Shown here: positions 23,076 through 35,340 of the stretch, one piece after another
How the letters are laid out: every line of letters begins with the position of its first letter
How positions within the stretch are numbered: the stretch's first letter is position 1
Assembly (NCBI GenBank): GCA_963402885.1
Contig: OY727094.1
Coordinates: forward strand, 22,136,501 to 22,200,500
Direction of reading: 5' to 3'
Length of the DNA stretch: 64,000 nt
Source of the DNA: Antedon bifida
Taxonomy: Eukaryota > Echinodermata > Crinoidea > Comatulida > Antedonidae
The notes under the pieces: generated by a model
Databases searched by the model: none
What the model was told of the DNA's origin: nothing
What the model saw: the letters and a program-made list of their open reading frames with translations, nothing else
Position numbers and translations under genes: made by a program

Positions 23076-23300
23076 TTTTTTCATACAACTAAAAAATATG
23101 GAACTTTCGCCAATGAGCTATGCTCAACGCGATTATGAGATCATGTTCCGAATATGAGCACTGTTTCTATAATTTACAGTATGATTTATATACTATGCTA
23201 TATATATATTCTTTAAATTGTAAGGCGTGGTTGTAAGGATAAATCCTGTATGACACGAATGTTATAATTCTGAAGATACCACACTTCATTATGCACCAAG

Positions 23301-23399
23301 ACAGGAATTTGGCAGACCAATACCATAATTTATTATGTGATCATTTAGAATGATCACATAATAAATTGTGTGCATGGTATTGGTCTGCCAAATTCCTGT
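23301..23399. repeat. Long hairpin, about 45-bp stem
   Basis: ACAGGAATTTGGCAGACCAA and the following 25 bases are inverted at 23349-23399 with a loop of about three bases and one 6-base bulge (GTGTGC). The apex GTGATCATT/AATGATCAC is related to the hairpin at 32524-32557. Confidence 0.9.
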
Positions 23400-24157
23400 T
23401 TTAGAATAAAATGATCACCTATTGTTATTGTATGAACTATTCAATTTTATTATTTCTCTCTGTACACTATAATTTTGTCTAACAATTATCTCAAAAAGTT
23501 AATGATCACACTTGTATTTGTAAAAAGCTTTTCATCGTGATAACTCATACGTGACGTTATTTATATGCCATTTTGTGAAATCACACTCGGTCATATCTGT
23601 ATAACTCGTCATTACATATCAATCAAATTAAATATACATAAACTTCAGGTCAAGGCTATATTAGCAAATAAAAACGTATGCGTACACAAGGTCATGCACG
23701 TCGGGCGTTAACAATTTAAATGATTAGCATGATTTTTTAAAAATTACTGCACTAAAACATGTTTTGCATGCACTTTACTTAGAAAAATACCATTTTCTCA
23801 TTCTATTCACAATGACCCCCACATTTTTAAAAACTTATTCTGGAAGCCATTGAGTTGTAGATATTATTTCATGTACATATTTTGACTTAAAATGTTGTGA
23901 AGTCATCTTATGGCCAGTTGAAGTTAAAAAGTAGTTTTCTCATCTCTGTCGTCAAAGGTACACACATTTCAAAGAGCACAAGCTTCTAAATTTCCAATTT
24001 TCTACAACTCAACAGCACTATAAGCGTCATCAAGTTATGGGATGGCATACTTACATCAAAGTTTTGCTCTCATATTTTAACGTATTTTTAGAATTAAATT
24101 TCAGTAAAATTATCTTCCATCACAATTATCACTTAGAATTCGTCAAAGTGACGAATT
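23345..24157 (-). repeat. Hairpin-ended interspersed repeat, short copy (partner at 31024-32557)
   Basis: Read on the - strand it starts with a 21-bp hairpin AATTCGTCA-CTT-TGACGAATT (24137-24157) and ends near the ATGATCACCTATTGTTATTG region. Blocks such as TTATTTGCTAATAT, CTTGACCTGAAGTTTA and ATATGATTGA match the + strand at 32220-32510. There is no ORF. Confidence 0.6.
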
Positions 24158-24159
24158 AA

Positions 24160-24530
24160 ATTTTGTAATCATTTTATTTGCACACATTTTTAAATTTCCA
24201 TAGTGATAATATATTTGGATACACAATTCCATGATCGTGCTTGTATTTATTTACTCTGTGTACATTTTGATTATTTCTTGTTATTTACACCAAAATGTCT
24301 GCATTCGAGAACCACCTGGGCAATAAAAGAGAGTATGTACATTTAAGCAATGTAGGTTTTTATACGACATAACGGATGTAACTTGTTATTCGTATTCGAC
24401 AGTAAATTAAGTTAAGTTAGAAAATTAGTTATTGATGATTATGAATTTTGTGTGTCACACACTGTTTTACATTACAGTACAAATAGTATTAAATTGGACT
24501 TTTGGTAATGTTTATGACAACATTCCAACG
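24160..24530. other. AT-rich non-coding stretch
   Basis: No feature recognised between the hairpin-ended repeat and the foldback element. Confidence 0.4.
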
Positions 24531-24536
24531 GGTGCA

Positions 24537-25141
24537 GGTCAACTCGGCCCTAAACCGTCTTGGCAAAAGTCAAGTCGGCCCCATGTCAAGTCGGTCCAAA
24601 GTCAACTTGGTCCCCAGTCAACTCGACGTCACGTCATCACGGCCTCAAGCCAACTCGGCCTCACGTCAACTCGGCCAAATACTAATCGGTCAATTAGGAC
24701 CCATTAAAGTATGGAATGCAAAAAGTGCCAATAGTTAATATTATATATATACCTAACAAACAAATACTAGGCCTAGTATTTGTTTGTTAGGTGACTAGGC
24801 CTATATATTTTGATAAAGGATATTCCCAGAATGAATCGAAATATTCTTAGATATATTAGATAGATATTATTAGATTACAGTAAAATAAAAATGTTTATAA
24901 AAAATAATATATTTAAAATTATTTTATTCTTCTATCAATTCGCTTCACTTTTTGAGATCCATACTTTATTGGGGCCCAGTTGACCGATTAGTTTTTGGCC
25001 GAGTTGAAGTGAGCCCGAGTTGATGTGAGCCCGAGTTGACTTGAGGCCGAGTTGACTTGAGGCCGAGTTGACTTGAGGCCGAGTTGACTTGAGGCCGAGT
25101 TGACTTGAGGCCAAGTTGACTTGGGGCCGACTTGACGTTGG
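24537..25141. mobile_element. Foldback element with 16-bp tandem repeats in both arms
   Basis: The left arm (24537-24715) holds diverged 16-bp units of the type TCAACTCGGCCTCAAG. The right arm (24958-25141) holds the inverse, with at least five nearly identical GTTGACTTGAGGCCGA units. The arms end internally with CCATTAAAGTATGGA and TCCATACTTTATTGG. The 240-bp loop contains a perfect 42-bp palindrome at 24751-24792. Frames open through the arms on both strands are repeat artefacts. The structure fits a foldback-type DNA transposon. Confidence 0.75.
24751..24792. repeat. Perfect 42-bp palindrome
   Basis: ACCTAACAAACAAATACTAGG is followed by its exact reverse complement with no spacer. It could extrude a cruciform. 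It lies in the loop of the foldback element. Confidence 0.95.
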
Positions 25142-25318
25142 CCGCAACGGTTGGATCAAATTTATTGCAACAGGGCAACATACCTTACAACCTTTTATAG
25201 ATAATTCTACCTGTATAACCAATCACATATACTTAATAGAAATACACCCAACAGACCAATCACATTACACTAAAATTCAAATGTTGGCAAGTACAGGCAA
25301 CCAATAACGTTCACTTAA

Positions 25319-27241
25319 AGACACCTTCCCTACAATTTGTGACGTTTTGTAAAAATAATACATATATATTACTTTAAAAACATTAAACCAGGTCATTCCT
25401 TGTCTTAAATGTACGTTTTATGGTAAATGATGATAAAAAGTGAGAAACAATGCACTCCTAAGTAGCTCGCGGCAACTGACCTCTCGTGGACGGTTTTTAG
25501 GCCTAGCCTAGCTAGGCTTAGTTTTGTAGGCCTAGCTGGTAAACATTGGTAACGTACGAACATCGTACGCTAGCTATATACCTAGTCTGACGTTGTATAG
25601 TTGCTGCATTAATTGTCTTTCTATTTTTGCCAGACTCCGTTGATACAAATTGGGGAAAACTTGGTATTTTCGCTGAAAAGTTAGGAGTCTTCCATTTGTT
25701 TTGGCCTCACGATCGATCGAAAAGTGGGTGAATTACAGAAGAAAAACAGAAATATCAATCCGCGCGCAATGCATTTTGGGATTTATAGCGGGCCGCTATA
25801 ATTATAAGAATCGACTTATTTTTCACATTTTTAACCATTTAAGGACGAAAAAAGTTATCGCAATAGGACCATATAGTATTATTTTTACATTAAATTACAT
25901 ACATTTTTAAATTACGTTTGTGATCTTAAAATAGATCTAAACAAGAAATATTTCTTACAAAAAACGCTGCTCGCTTATTGACGTAACAGTTTTAAAGATA
26001 TATTGTCCCTCTGAAAAATATTTTTTATTTCAAATTTGTTTTTGAATTTGTCATTTTATTGTCACATAATAGTTATTTTACCTGAAAAAATGTAATTAAA
26101 AGCAAAAAATACTTAAATTGTCTGTCAGACAATGGCTTTTGAGTTTCTTTTCTTTCATCACATCTAGGGAGGACTAATAACAAATGAGGGCGCTATGTAT
26201 GCATAGTTTAAATAGTTTAGTTCATTAATTTCTTCAAGCAAGTTGCGTGGCGCAGCGGATGAAGTGTTGTCTTGTAATGGTGTGACAAATCATCGCGATT
26301 TCAAGTCCCAGTAGATGACTTTTGTTTATTTGTTGCCACACGAAAATTACACAGTCAGTATCATCGTACTCGAGGATATATACGATTTACGATCCTCGCA
26401 GTGGTAGTCATGTGATGCAGTTTCAACCAATCATGTTCACGTATTTACATAGGCTATGTAATATCATATAATAGTTATCCACTTTGACCAAAACTTGGAA
26501 AAAAGGTTTCAGGTAAAATTATTTACCTGAAAAAACTGTCATTTTAAAGCAAAAAAATGGTCAAATTGGCTGCCAGCCAGTGGATTTTTGGTTGAATTTA
26601 TTTTGTCATTTTAGTGAAAACATAATTAACAAGAAATATTTCTTACAAAAAACGCTGCTCGCTTATTGACGTAACAGTTTTAAAGATATATTGTCCCTCT
26701 GAAAAATATTTTTTATTTCAAATTTGTTTTTGAATGTGTCATTTTATTGTCACATAATAGTTATTTTACCTGAAAAAATGTAATTAAAAGCAAAAAATAC
26801 TTCAATTGACTGTCAGACAATGGTTTTTGAGTTATAATTAAACGTTTCTTTTCTCTTTTTATAATGTGAATTTTGTTACAGAAGTGAATAACTTTGATAT
26901 GAAACAATTGTATTTATTTTATTGCTAAGGTCAAGTCTGGAGGTCACTTCATCACACCTTATAGATACTTCAAGTGTGAAGTATCATATTACAAACAAAA
27001 ACTTTCCTGGACTGTTTTGATAATAATTCAATGATTATCTGACAGCAAAATACAGTATTGTCATGGGACTCATAAATACCAGAAATACAGTTGGTACCTA
27101 TAAATTATAGTCGAGTTTCCATTTTAACAAAAATGTCAAAGTGTAGTACTATAACTGCTGCTTGATTTCATCTAATAAATGAGTCATCTCGTGTGACGTA
27201 GCGGGCTAGAGCAGCAGCGTGAAAACGTAGGGAAGGTGTCT
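25319..27241 (+). mobile_element. TTAA-flanked MITE, family 1, 1.9-kb composite copy
   Basis: The ends AGACACCTTCCCTAC and GTAGGGAAGGTGTCT are flanked by TTAA at 25315-25318 and 27242-27245. The family 1 body runs to about 25941 and its last 20 bp resume at 27222. Between them are a truncated repeat X (25942-26151), a tRNA-head segment (26152-26629) and a full repeat X (26630-27221). Outside, about 85 bp at 25217-25305 and 27357-27435 are directly repeated (AATAGAAATACAC, ACCAATCACATTAC). Confidence 0.85.
26152..27221 (+). repeat. 1-kb segment nearly identical to 14627-15665
   Basis: From CTTTCATCACATCTAGGGAG to GCAGCAGCGTG the two copies are nearly identical over the first 500 bp and differ by small substitutions and indels after that. 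The segment includes the tRNA-like head at 26245-26318 and repeat X at 26630-27221. Confidence 0.9.
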
Positions 27242-27445
27242 TTAATGTGAATACATCACAAAAGGCAATCTTGGTTACAGAGTGTAATCTGATTCAATCT
27301 GATTGGTCAGTTTGTTATTTGGTCTTTCTCCTATGAACAAAACACCTTCAATGACCTATCACCTTTACTTAATAGAAATACACTAAATGGACCAATCACA
27401 TTACAAGTTCAATTGTTGGCAATTACAGTTAGGTTGAATGCAATT

Positions 27446-29200
27446 CTAGTTAACTGCAATTCATTTGTTTCATTTCATTTATTTCATTCACATTGTGAAA
27501 AATTTCATATCATCAATGCATTTCATTTAAATATCACATCATGAAATTCTTATCATAGAAATGTTGCGTAAATGTCTTTCCATATAGGTCAGGTAAATCG
27601 TTGTGTCGTTTGTCGTCATCTGGACGTAGAAACCATCAAACCTGTGTTGAAGTGAGGATCGAGAACAGTCCCAATATGCGCACAATGAACCAACATGACA
27701 TAGTTTGGTCACCGAAAGCTCCCTATTAAACAAAATAATGAAATTTTTTTGAATAAATAAAATTTTTGTTGTCTCAATTATTACTATCTGCTGAGTTACG
27801 TCTTTTGTAAAATACATTATTAAATTTGATAGATAAAAAACATTCCTCACTGCTTTTACTGTAATAGGACATTTACTTTATGCAAGAAAATTAGTTTTAG
27901 TGCTCAATATTTAAAGCTTGATTTTTTTTCCATCCATCTTAAATCACCCAATTTGTTCGTCGCCTTCTTCTTCTTTAAAAAATCATTGGTATCTGCTGCC
28001 TGACTTACGATGGACGCTCCTTTTGTAAAACTTTCACCCACTGTTTACTCATTTAAGATCAATTATTATTTAGCAAATGTTTGGATACAATGCGCCTTTG
28101 ATCATCTTTTTGAAATTGGTGCTAAATAAATTGTTATTATTATATTTACATGAGACAATAAATGGATGTAACAAGCATAACACAAACAATTAATTAAACT
28201 TATATTTGTTTATTTAATTTTTTTCACAATCTGAAATTTTTAATTTCCATAATCTTTCCTTCAAAAAGAAAAAAGCATGATTTATTTATTATTATGATTT
28301 ATTTACATCAGATCTACAGATAAAGCAACTTTAATTTCTTTTGTAATCCAATTAACTATTTCATAAAACTTCTGTTGTGATAAAAGTCCTAAAAATAAAA
28401 TTATAATGAAGGTTTTATGTAACTGTAGGTGCAACTAGCAACTTTTCATGAATAATTATACTTCTGCTGATATATTATTGTCATTTGTTAAAAAATAGAT
28501 CAAATATTTATCACAAAGATTTAATCCAACCTATATAGCTGGAAAGATGAATTTTAGACAAATTACAGATGGCATTTAGCTATAAAGGTACCTACTAAAC
28601 AATTAATATGTACATCATCCTCATCAATATCATTCATTTTACTGTATGAAATTATAATTATAATAAATATATAATAAGCAATGTGCTTTATTCTGTAAAA
28701 TATTAATTACATAGAGTGCCACTATTAATATTTGATTGACCTTTTGTAGCATCTTTTCTCTATTTCTATTTTCAAAACCTCTTTACGTCATGCTTATAGT
28801 GTAATGTGTCGAATGAATGAAATAAAAAACATGATTTTGTGAACAACTACTTCTATTCATTGCTTGATTACTAACAATTAACTATGGCGTGCCAAACGCG
28901 ACACTACATATAGCTAAAATGGGTTTGATAAAATATTTAATTGAAAATTCACAGGAATCAAATTTGGAAGCAGTTTTATTTTTTTTAATACATTAACATA
29001 ATATTGTTAAATAAGTTCATTTGGATCTGATATAATGTAAAGTTTCTCTGGAAATGTAAGTACCGATATCATCTTAGAAACTTGACATTATAATTATTGG
29101 ATCATATAGAAGTAACTTTTTATCACAGAAACATACTATCTTTTATGTTTATTAAATCATTGAAATTGAGGGGTCATTGTTAGAAAATATATTTTAAAGC
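27446..29200. other. Repeat tail then AT-rich non-coding stretch
   Basis: 27446-27585 is a diverged copy of the repeat end at 16200-16320. The 27539-27850 (-) ORF overlaps this repeat and has no recognised domain. Beyond 27860 nothing supportable is seen. Confidence 0.45.
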
Positions 29201-29210
29201 ACTCCTACAT

Positions 29211-29706
29211 TCAGGCCGAGGCGAGAACATATTTAGGAATAATACCCGAAAATAACGGCACTCTTTATTGAACACGAAAGTGTGAATGTTATTTCTACCC
29301 ACTCTCCACTTCAGCCCCACCATTAGTCTAGTGGGACTAAATAACAAAATATTAGGGGGTGGGTGGGGAGATGAGGGAGGTGCATGATAAACCTTCTGGC
29401 AGATAGACTGTAGTATGTCGTCCTGTATGATATATAGTATACCCCAATTAAATCTCGAGCTATCAGTCGGGCTGAGGCGAGAACATATTTAGGAATAATG
29501 CCAGAAAATAATGACACTCTTTATTGAACACGGGAGTGTCAATGTTATTTTTACCTACTTTCCACTTCAGCTCCACCATTAGTCTAGTTTCACTAAATAA
29601 AAAAATATTTGGGGGAGTGGGACGAGAGAAATGCATGATCCCTTCTGGCAGATAGACTAGTATGTCGTCCTGTATGATATATAGTATACCTTAATTAAAT
29701 CTTGAG
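29211..29706. repeat. Tandem duplication, about 250-bp unit
   Basis: The unit from GGCCGAGGCGAGAACATATT to AATTAAATCTCGAGC is repeated once from about 29465 with roughly ten percent divergence. It includes CCTTCTGGCAGATAGACT and TATGTCGTCCTGTATGATAT. It has no coding potential. Confidence 0.85.
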
Positions 29707-29709
29707 CCA

Positions 29710-31020
29710 CTATTTTGTACTAATGTATTATTCCAATATTCTTCTTCAAACAAGGTCTAATAATGTTAAAATTATCTGTTTTTTAATTCTAAATTCATGC
29801 AGCTTGAGTCAGTATAATGAACAGCAAAAATAAAAATAGAATTATAACCTATGCCAATTACATCTAATATACACTTCACATTTATTTAGTAAAAGTGGTT
29901 TGTCCTGCGATTGTCATCACAAACTTATATTTTGAGGAAAACCATTGATTAACAAAGCGTATCATACAAATAGTCTCAAATTTTAAGATGATGATAACAA
30001 ATTCAACAGCAAGTTAGGTTCACTTCATTAGGCCTAATTAAGAAATTCCAAACTCAACAATAATCTTAAATATTGAACTTTTCAGATGTTTATTTGATAA
30101 AAAGTAAAACTACTACTAAAATACAAATATGAATAAGTAATTTATTAGTAATTTCATCAAGGTATGTAAAACAAAAAACGCCACTCGTTGTAATGTAATG
30201 ATTGTTCTTTTCATTAATGATGTTTTTTTATTGATGTTCTATTTAATATAAGAAATAATGATTTATTATCATTTAATTTTGTTTAACAATCAGTACTGTA
30301 GTAAATATTTTTATCTGAAAATAAACGAAGTCCTAAAAGTCCTAAACTAAACTATAGTACTGTACATATTCCAGGGTAGAGGCGTTACTCCCTAAGGCCG
30401 TAGTGACTCCCATACCCCAACATTCCAGTAAACACAATTTCTAATTTCCCAGTCGCTGACAAACATACTAGAGGAAGGATTGTTTTAGACTCTCTTCTCC
30501 CCGACGCGCTTTGGGGTTTGTGAATGTCCCATTTTTTCAGCCATAGTAAGTATAAGCTTCCGCGTGATACAGTATCCTAATGCTTCTGTCCTCTTGAATA
30601 TAACTGCCTAAATGTGCGGCGCGGAAATATTAGAATATGAATTAGCCACTCAGCTAATGGCTTACAATTGACTCTGACTCTGTTAGATCAATTATTTCAG
30701 GTAATCCCCATTTAGTAATGAATGTGAAAGGACAACCTTGAATGGACTAAATTAATCCATGCATTTCCATAATATGTGCAAGATTAGTTTTCATGAAAGA
30801 TTTGCTAGCCTACATTTATAAAATAAAAAATATCTTTTCTTCATTAATTAACTTTCAGTATATCACTGGGTAGTTCAGAATTTGTTCTTGTCTGTCAAAT
30901 TATATACAGAATAGCAAACAAATGTATAAACCCTTTCTATTTTTCTTTTATTCAATCAGCAATAATTACCACCATATGATACATAACAAAATTCAACATA
31001 AAAACAAGTAACAACTAGAA
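29710..31020. other. AT-rich non-coding stretch
   Basis: No gene recognised. A GC-richer patch at 30365-30660 has no identifiable ORF. CAGTATATCACTGGGTAGTTC at 30856 recurs in diverged form at 53898 and 59480 and may mark a small old repeat. Confidence 0.4.
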
Positions 31021-31023
31021 TTT

Positions 31024-32557
31024 AATTCGTCACTTTGACGAATTATAGGTGATCATTTTTATCATTTTACTGAAATTAATTTTTTTTAACATGCACGTAC
31101 GTTAACATACGATCGGAAAATGTTGATGTATGCTTATAGTGCTGAGTTGTGCCTATATGCCATATACAATATGTACACTATATACAGTGTAGCATAGGTG
31201 AAATTACGGGACACACATGTTCTAATTTTTTGGCATGATGACGTTATCAAACTAAACTTTAAGATGACAATTTCGAAAGATAATTAATTGAGCAAAAAAA
31301 TATAAGATTTGGAAAAAAATTTGGCACGTAGAAGCGCTGTGCGCGCTCTTTGAATTGTGTATAACTTTGACGAAAAATTTGAAAAAACTACTTTTTCAAT
31401 TCAACTGGCCATATGTTAACGTCACAACATCCGATAGGCTTAATTTTTATATGAATTAATATCTACATTTCATCAGCTTTCATAATAAATTATAATCATC
31501 AAGGTAACCGTCAATTCTGAAGAGCTGTAAGATATTCAAATTTACTGCGAAGGTGAAATTACACGGCCTACGTTATTCAAGTTTTTACGCGTGATGACGT
31601 CATTAAAATGAAGATAGTGTCAACTCATGATAAAGATAATTAATTAAGCAAGCACATACTGAAAGTTGTGCGAAATTCGAGCACACATAACCAAGATGCG
31701 CTCTGTTGAATGTGATAATCTACACAAAAAGATAACAAATCCTAATTTTTAAATTCAAGTGGCCATTTGATGACGTCAAAACATTTTGTACGTAAAGTGT
31801 GTACATGAATTCATATCTACAACTCAATGGCTTCCAGAATAAGTTAAAAAAATCGGGGGTCATCTTGCATTCTGAAGAATTATTTTCATTTTAAAAAAGA
31901 CCTATTTTTCACCATTTTCAGAACTTTTGTAAAATTAATATGCGCATTTTGTCATTTTTAACGTGCTCGTATAGCGTTATTTTAAGTCGGAACTGACTCA
32001 AATTTGGTGAATGTACTAAGGATGGTGAGTAGAATGAGATTTGTAAAAAAAATTCATATTTTTTACGCTTTTTAAGTATCGCGCGCGCAAAAACGCATTT
32101 TTGCGCAGTAATTTTTTGAAACACGCAAATGGCCTAATTCATGCTCTAAATTGATCAAAACTTAATTTTGAGCGTTTTAAATTTTTAACGCGCGATATCA
32201 CGCGCATGAACCTACGTGCGCGTGCGTTTTTATTTGCTAATATTTTTACCCTTGACCTGAAGTTTACGTGTAGTGAATTTCATTAATATGTGATAATGAA
32301 TTATGGAGATATGATTGATAATGTGATTTCGCAAAATGGCGTATAAATGTCGTCACGGATGAGTGATCATGCTGGAAAGCTTATTAGGATTAAGTTATAT
32401 TATTTGAAAGATATTCTGAAATTTTGGTAATCATTGACATTAAACTTTTTGAGATAATTGTTACACAAAATAGTGTACAGAAACAATAAAAAGAAAAAAA
32501 ATAAAGATTTCATACAATAACAATAGGTGATCATTTAGCATTCTAAATGATCACCTA
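31024..32557 (+). repeat. Hairpin-ended interspersed repeat, long copy with internal modules
   Basis: The start is a 21-bp hairpin AATTCGTCA/TGACGAATT (31024-31044). The end is a 34-bp hairpin with perfect 15-bp arms TAGGTGATCATTTAG (32524-32557). Two to three diverged modules of about 330 bp lie within, each with GTGAAATTAC, a GTGATGACGTCATTAAAA-like block and a TTCAACTGGCCAT block. TGACGTCA occurs twice, near 31605 and 31770. The 23345-24157 repeat is the inverse, shorter form. Confidence 0.65.
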
Positions 32558-32559
32558 AT

Positions 32560-33480
32560 AAAATATACATATGTATACATATATAAATGACCAGCTTTGC
32601 TGGCCATACAAAACAAGCTTGTAGTGAATAAATTTGAAGTATGTATAGTTTTATTTTATTTAACTCTACCTCTGTGTACAGGTGATCTAAATGTATTTAT
32701 ATATATTATATAAACACAACAGCCAAATATTAGATATGATATACTGAAAATGTATTAATCAATTTGAAACGATAAAGATGAGGATCTGTGAAAATGAGAA
32801 AAAAAAAATTGCTCCAACCAAGATTATATTTAAGATGATGACCATTATTATAAGATTATAATAATAATAATAATAAATACTGTAGATTAATCAAACAGGT
32901 TATGCATGCTCTTCTTTTGAAATGATCATCAGTAAAAATATCAAAATGATTACAGTTTAAATTATTAAATGTATATGGTATAGTCTATGAAAAATTCCCC
33001 TTTTGGTACAGTCTACATGGCTAAAATATGCTAAAGCTAAATAGCGAAATTAATAAACAGTCATATTCAGAATATAAAATATCATATAAAAAAAACATAT
33101 CAAACATAACAGAATCAATGGACAAAGCAAATTTAGATACAGTTTAGTGGCATAACGCCTATACGCACCCACTGGCTAAACCTATGGGCCCAGAGCTCGA
33201 GGGACCCTGCAGCAATGCAAAAAAAATAAAATACAATTATAAATATAATAAAGAAAACAAACCATGGGGAGCAAATTTTGTTAAATTATATTCCTAGATG
33301 GCCGGAAATGATACTCTCGTACATAAAATTCATGATAAATGGCAACTCTAGTTCCCTGGAAATGTCACTCTATAGTGCTCTAGCAAACAGCAATATGATC
33401 GTGGCCTATTTTTTAATACAACCATAGCCTAATAAAACACGCGACCAACAATAACATTTTTTTCGTTCAATGCGAATCAG
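32560..33480. other. AT-rich non-coding stretch
   Basis: Microsatellite-like ATA runs lie near 32850-32880. A GC-richer block at 33150-33210 (GGGCCCAGAGCTCGAGGGACC) looks like an old repeat scrap; no ORF supports a gene. Confidence 0.4.
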
Positions 33481-34759
33481 GGGGAAGTAGTAGAGCAGTT
33501 AACGCCATAAAAATAGCCAAGTTGTGCACTTTATTACCAAAGCATGAAACTTGCCACAAAGTTTCTTTGATGTATATAGATTCAAAATATCGGGGGGTGC
33601 CAAGTGTCCAACGTCCGGTATGGCGGCCATCTTGATTTCAAAATGGCCACCATAAAAACAAAAAGTGTTCATATCTTGGCAACTATAAACAGTAGAGACT
33701 TGATTCTGGTGTTAAATTGTTCACAAACCACATATTTCTATTTGCTCTAATGAAAAGTTTCGTCAAAAAATGACCGGAAATGACGTTTCTTACAGTTTGA
33801 CCTTTGACCTCTTATCTGTATATCTCGGTAACTACTGATCATTTTCAATCGATTTTGGTGTCATTTTGTTCACAATAGAGACATTTATATTTGTAGTAAT
33901 GAAACATTTTCACATAAAATGACTGGAAATACAATTTATAACCTTTGACATATATAATTATGTGAACATACTGTATGTGGTTTACATTGGTATAAATGCA
34001 CCTAATTTTTTTTAACGAAATAAATGACACTTAATGCAAAAATGACCAGGAATTATTATTCTGAATTTTTGACTTTTGATGTGATAGGATAGGCGTAAAG
34101 TATGAAAGATCACTGAGAAACAGCAATCACTGAGCTCATCTGTGATGTGTCAATCGTTCATCTTTTCTTTTTTTAAAAAATGTATTATACCATATGGACA
34201 ATTGTCTGAAATAAAAGTTGAATTGAATTGTTAGGTGCCATTTGGAAATATTTTTGATGTAAAGTAGCATTCTTTCGTTGGCCTCTTTGATGCTGCATAT
34301 GAGACAAGTTCGGAAAGTTCTCATTTTCAAAGTACTTACTACAAACTTATCCTGCATTTGTGCAGTAGACCTACTTTCATTAGTCAGAAACTCAGATAAT
34401 TCTTGTTTATTTTCGTTGCATCTAAAAAAATGTAATCAATTTTTATGGTAATGGGCCTTTGCTGTAAACCATCTGAATCCTTTTCCTCGATTTTCTCTAG
34501 TCATTGATTTTTTAGCAAAATCCGAACCAAATCAATTCGTAAAAGACATCTCAATATAATTATTCAAGTAATCCTCAAATTAGTGACATGGACCTACTAG
34601 TCCGGTGGCAGGAGGGGGGATATCACCACCCGAAAGGGGACAAATTGCCATCCAACTTTTCTAGACCAGAATTTTCCGTAGATTACGAATATGGAAGGTA
34701 ATCGATCAGGATAGGAAGCGTTTTCGAGATATAAGGGGTCAAAGTTCAAAATTGACCAA

Positions 34760-35340
34760 TATAAAAACATGCTATATCTCTGGAAATTCTAGACCTAGTG
34801 AGATAATTTTGGTGTCAAATTGTTCACAATGTATATGTATATATTAGCTCTAACAGAACTTTCTTTGTAAAATTGACCGGAAACCCCATTTTTAGCAATT
34901 TTGACCTTTGACCTCTTTTTGCTATTTCTACGTAACGGCAGGTCGGAGAGAATTAAAAATAGAAGCAAATTGTTCCCAAGATATACATTTATATTCAGTG
35001 TAACAGATGATATTGCTTGAAAATGACCGGAAGTGTGGTTATTAACCTTTGACATAATTGAATAAGGTTATAAAAACATAAATTAATAAATATTTGTCGT
35101 AAGGAGCCAATTTTGGTATCAAATTGTTCACAATATATATGTTTATACTTGCCATAATGCAACATTTTTTTCAAAAAGTGACTGAAACACTATTTTTCTG
35201 TAATTTTAACCTTTGACCTGTTTTTCTCATCTAAATAACGACATGGCATAGAGATTTCTAACGGCAAATTGTTTATAATAGATATTTTTATTCAATCTAA
35301 TAGATTATACTGCTTGAAAAATACAAGTGTGATTATTGCT
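34760..35340 (+). repeat. Diverged tandem modules with GGTCAAAGGTCA and ACCGGAA motifs
   Basis: Modules of about 140-300 bp repeat TTTGGTGTCAAATTGTTCAC, AAAATTGACCGGAAA and TTGACCTTTGACCTC in the same order. They continue the sequence logic of the left arm at 33.7-33.95 kb. Confidence 0.6.

Larger units (their letters stand above)
22631..23191. repeat. Direct duplication carrying the tRNA-like units
   Basis: 22631-22844 and 22997-23191 are about 95 percent alike apart from the 16-nt deletion, in the same orientation and about 366 bp apart. The tail after the tRNA (CAATGAGCTATGCTC to GATTTATATA) is shared, so the duplicated unit is larger than a tRNA gene. Confidence 0.85.

Noticed and set aside
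24432-25222. SQLGLKSTRPQVN-type repeat ORFs
   Set aside because: They come from the 16-bp units in the foldback arms and appear on both strands.
27539-27850. 103-codon - strand ORF as a gene
   Set aside because: It overlaps a repeat end shared with 16.2 kb and shows no domain or conserved motif.
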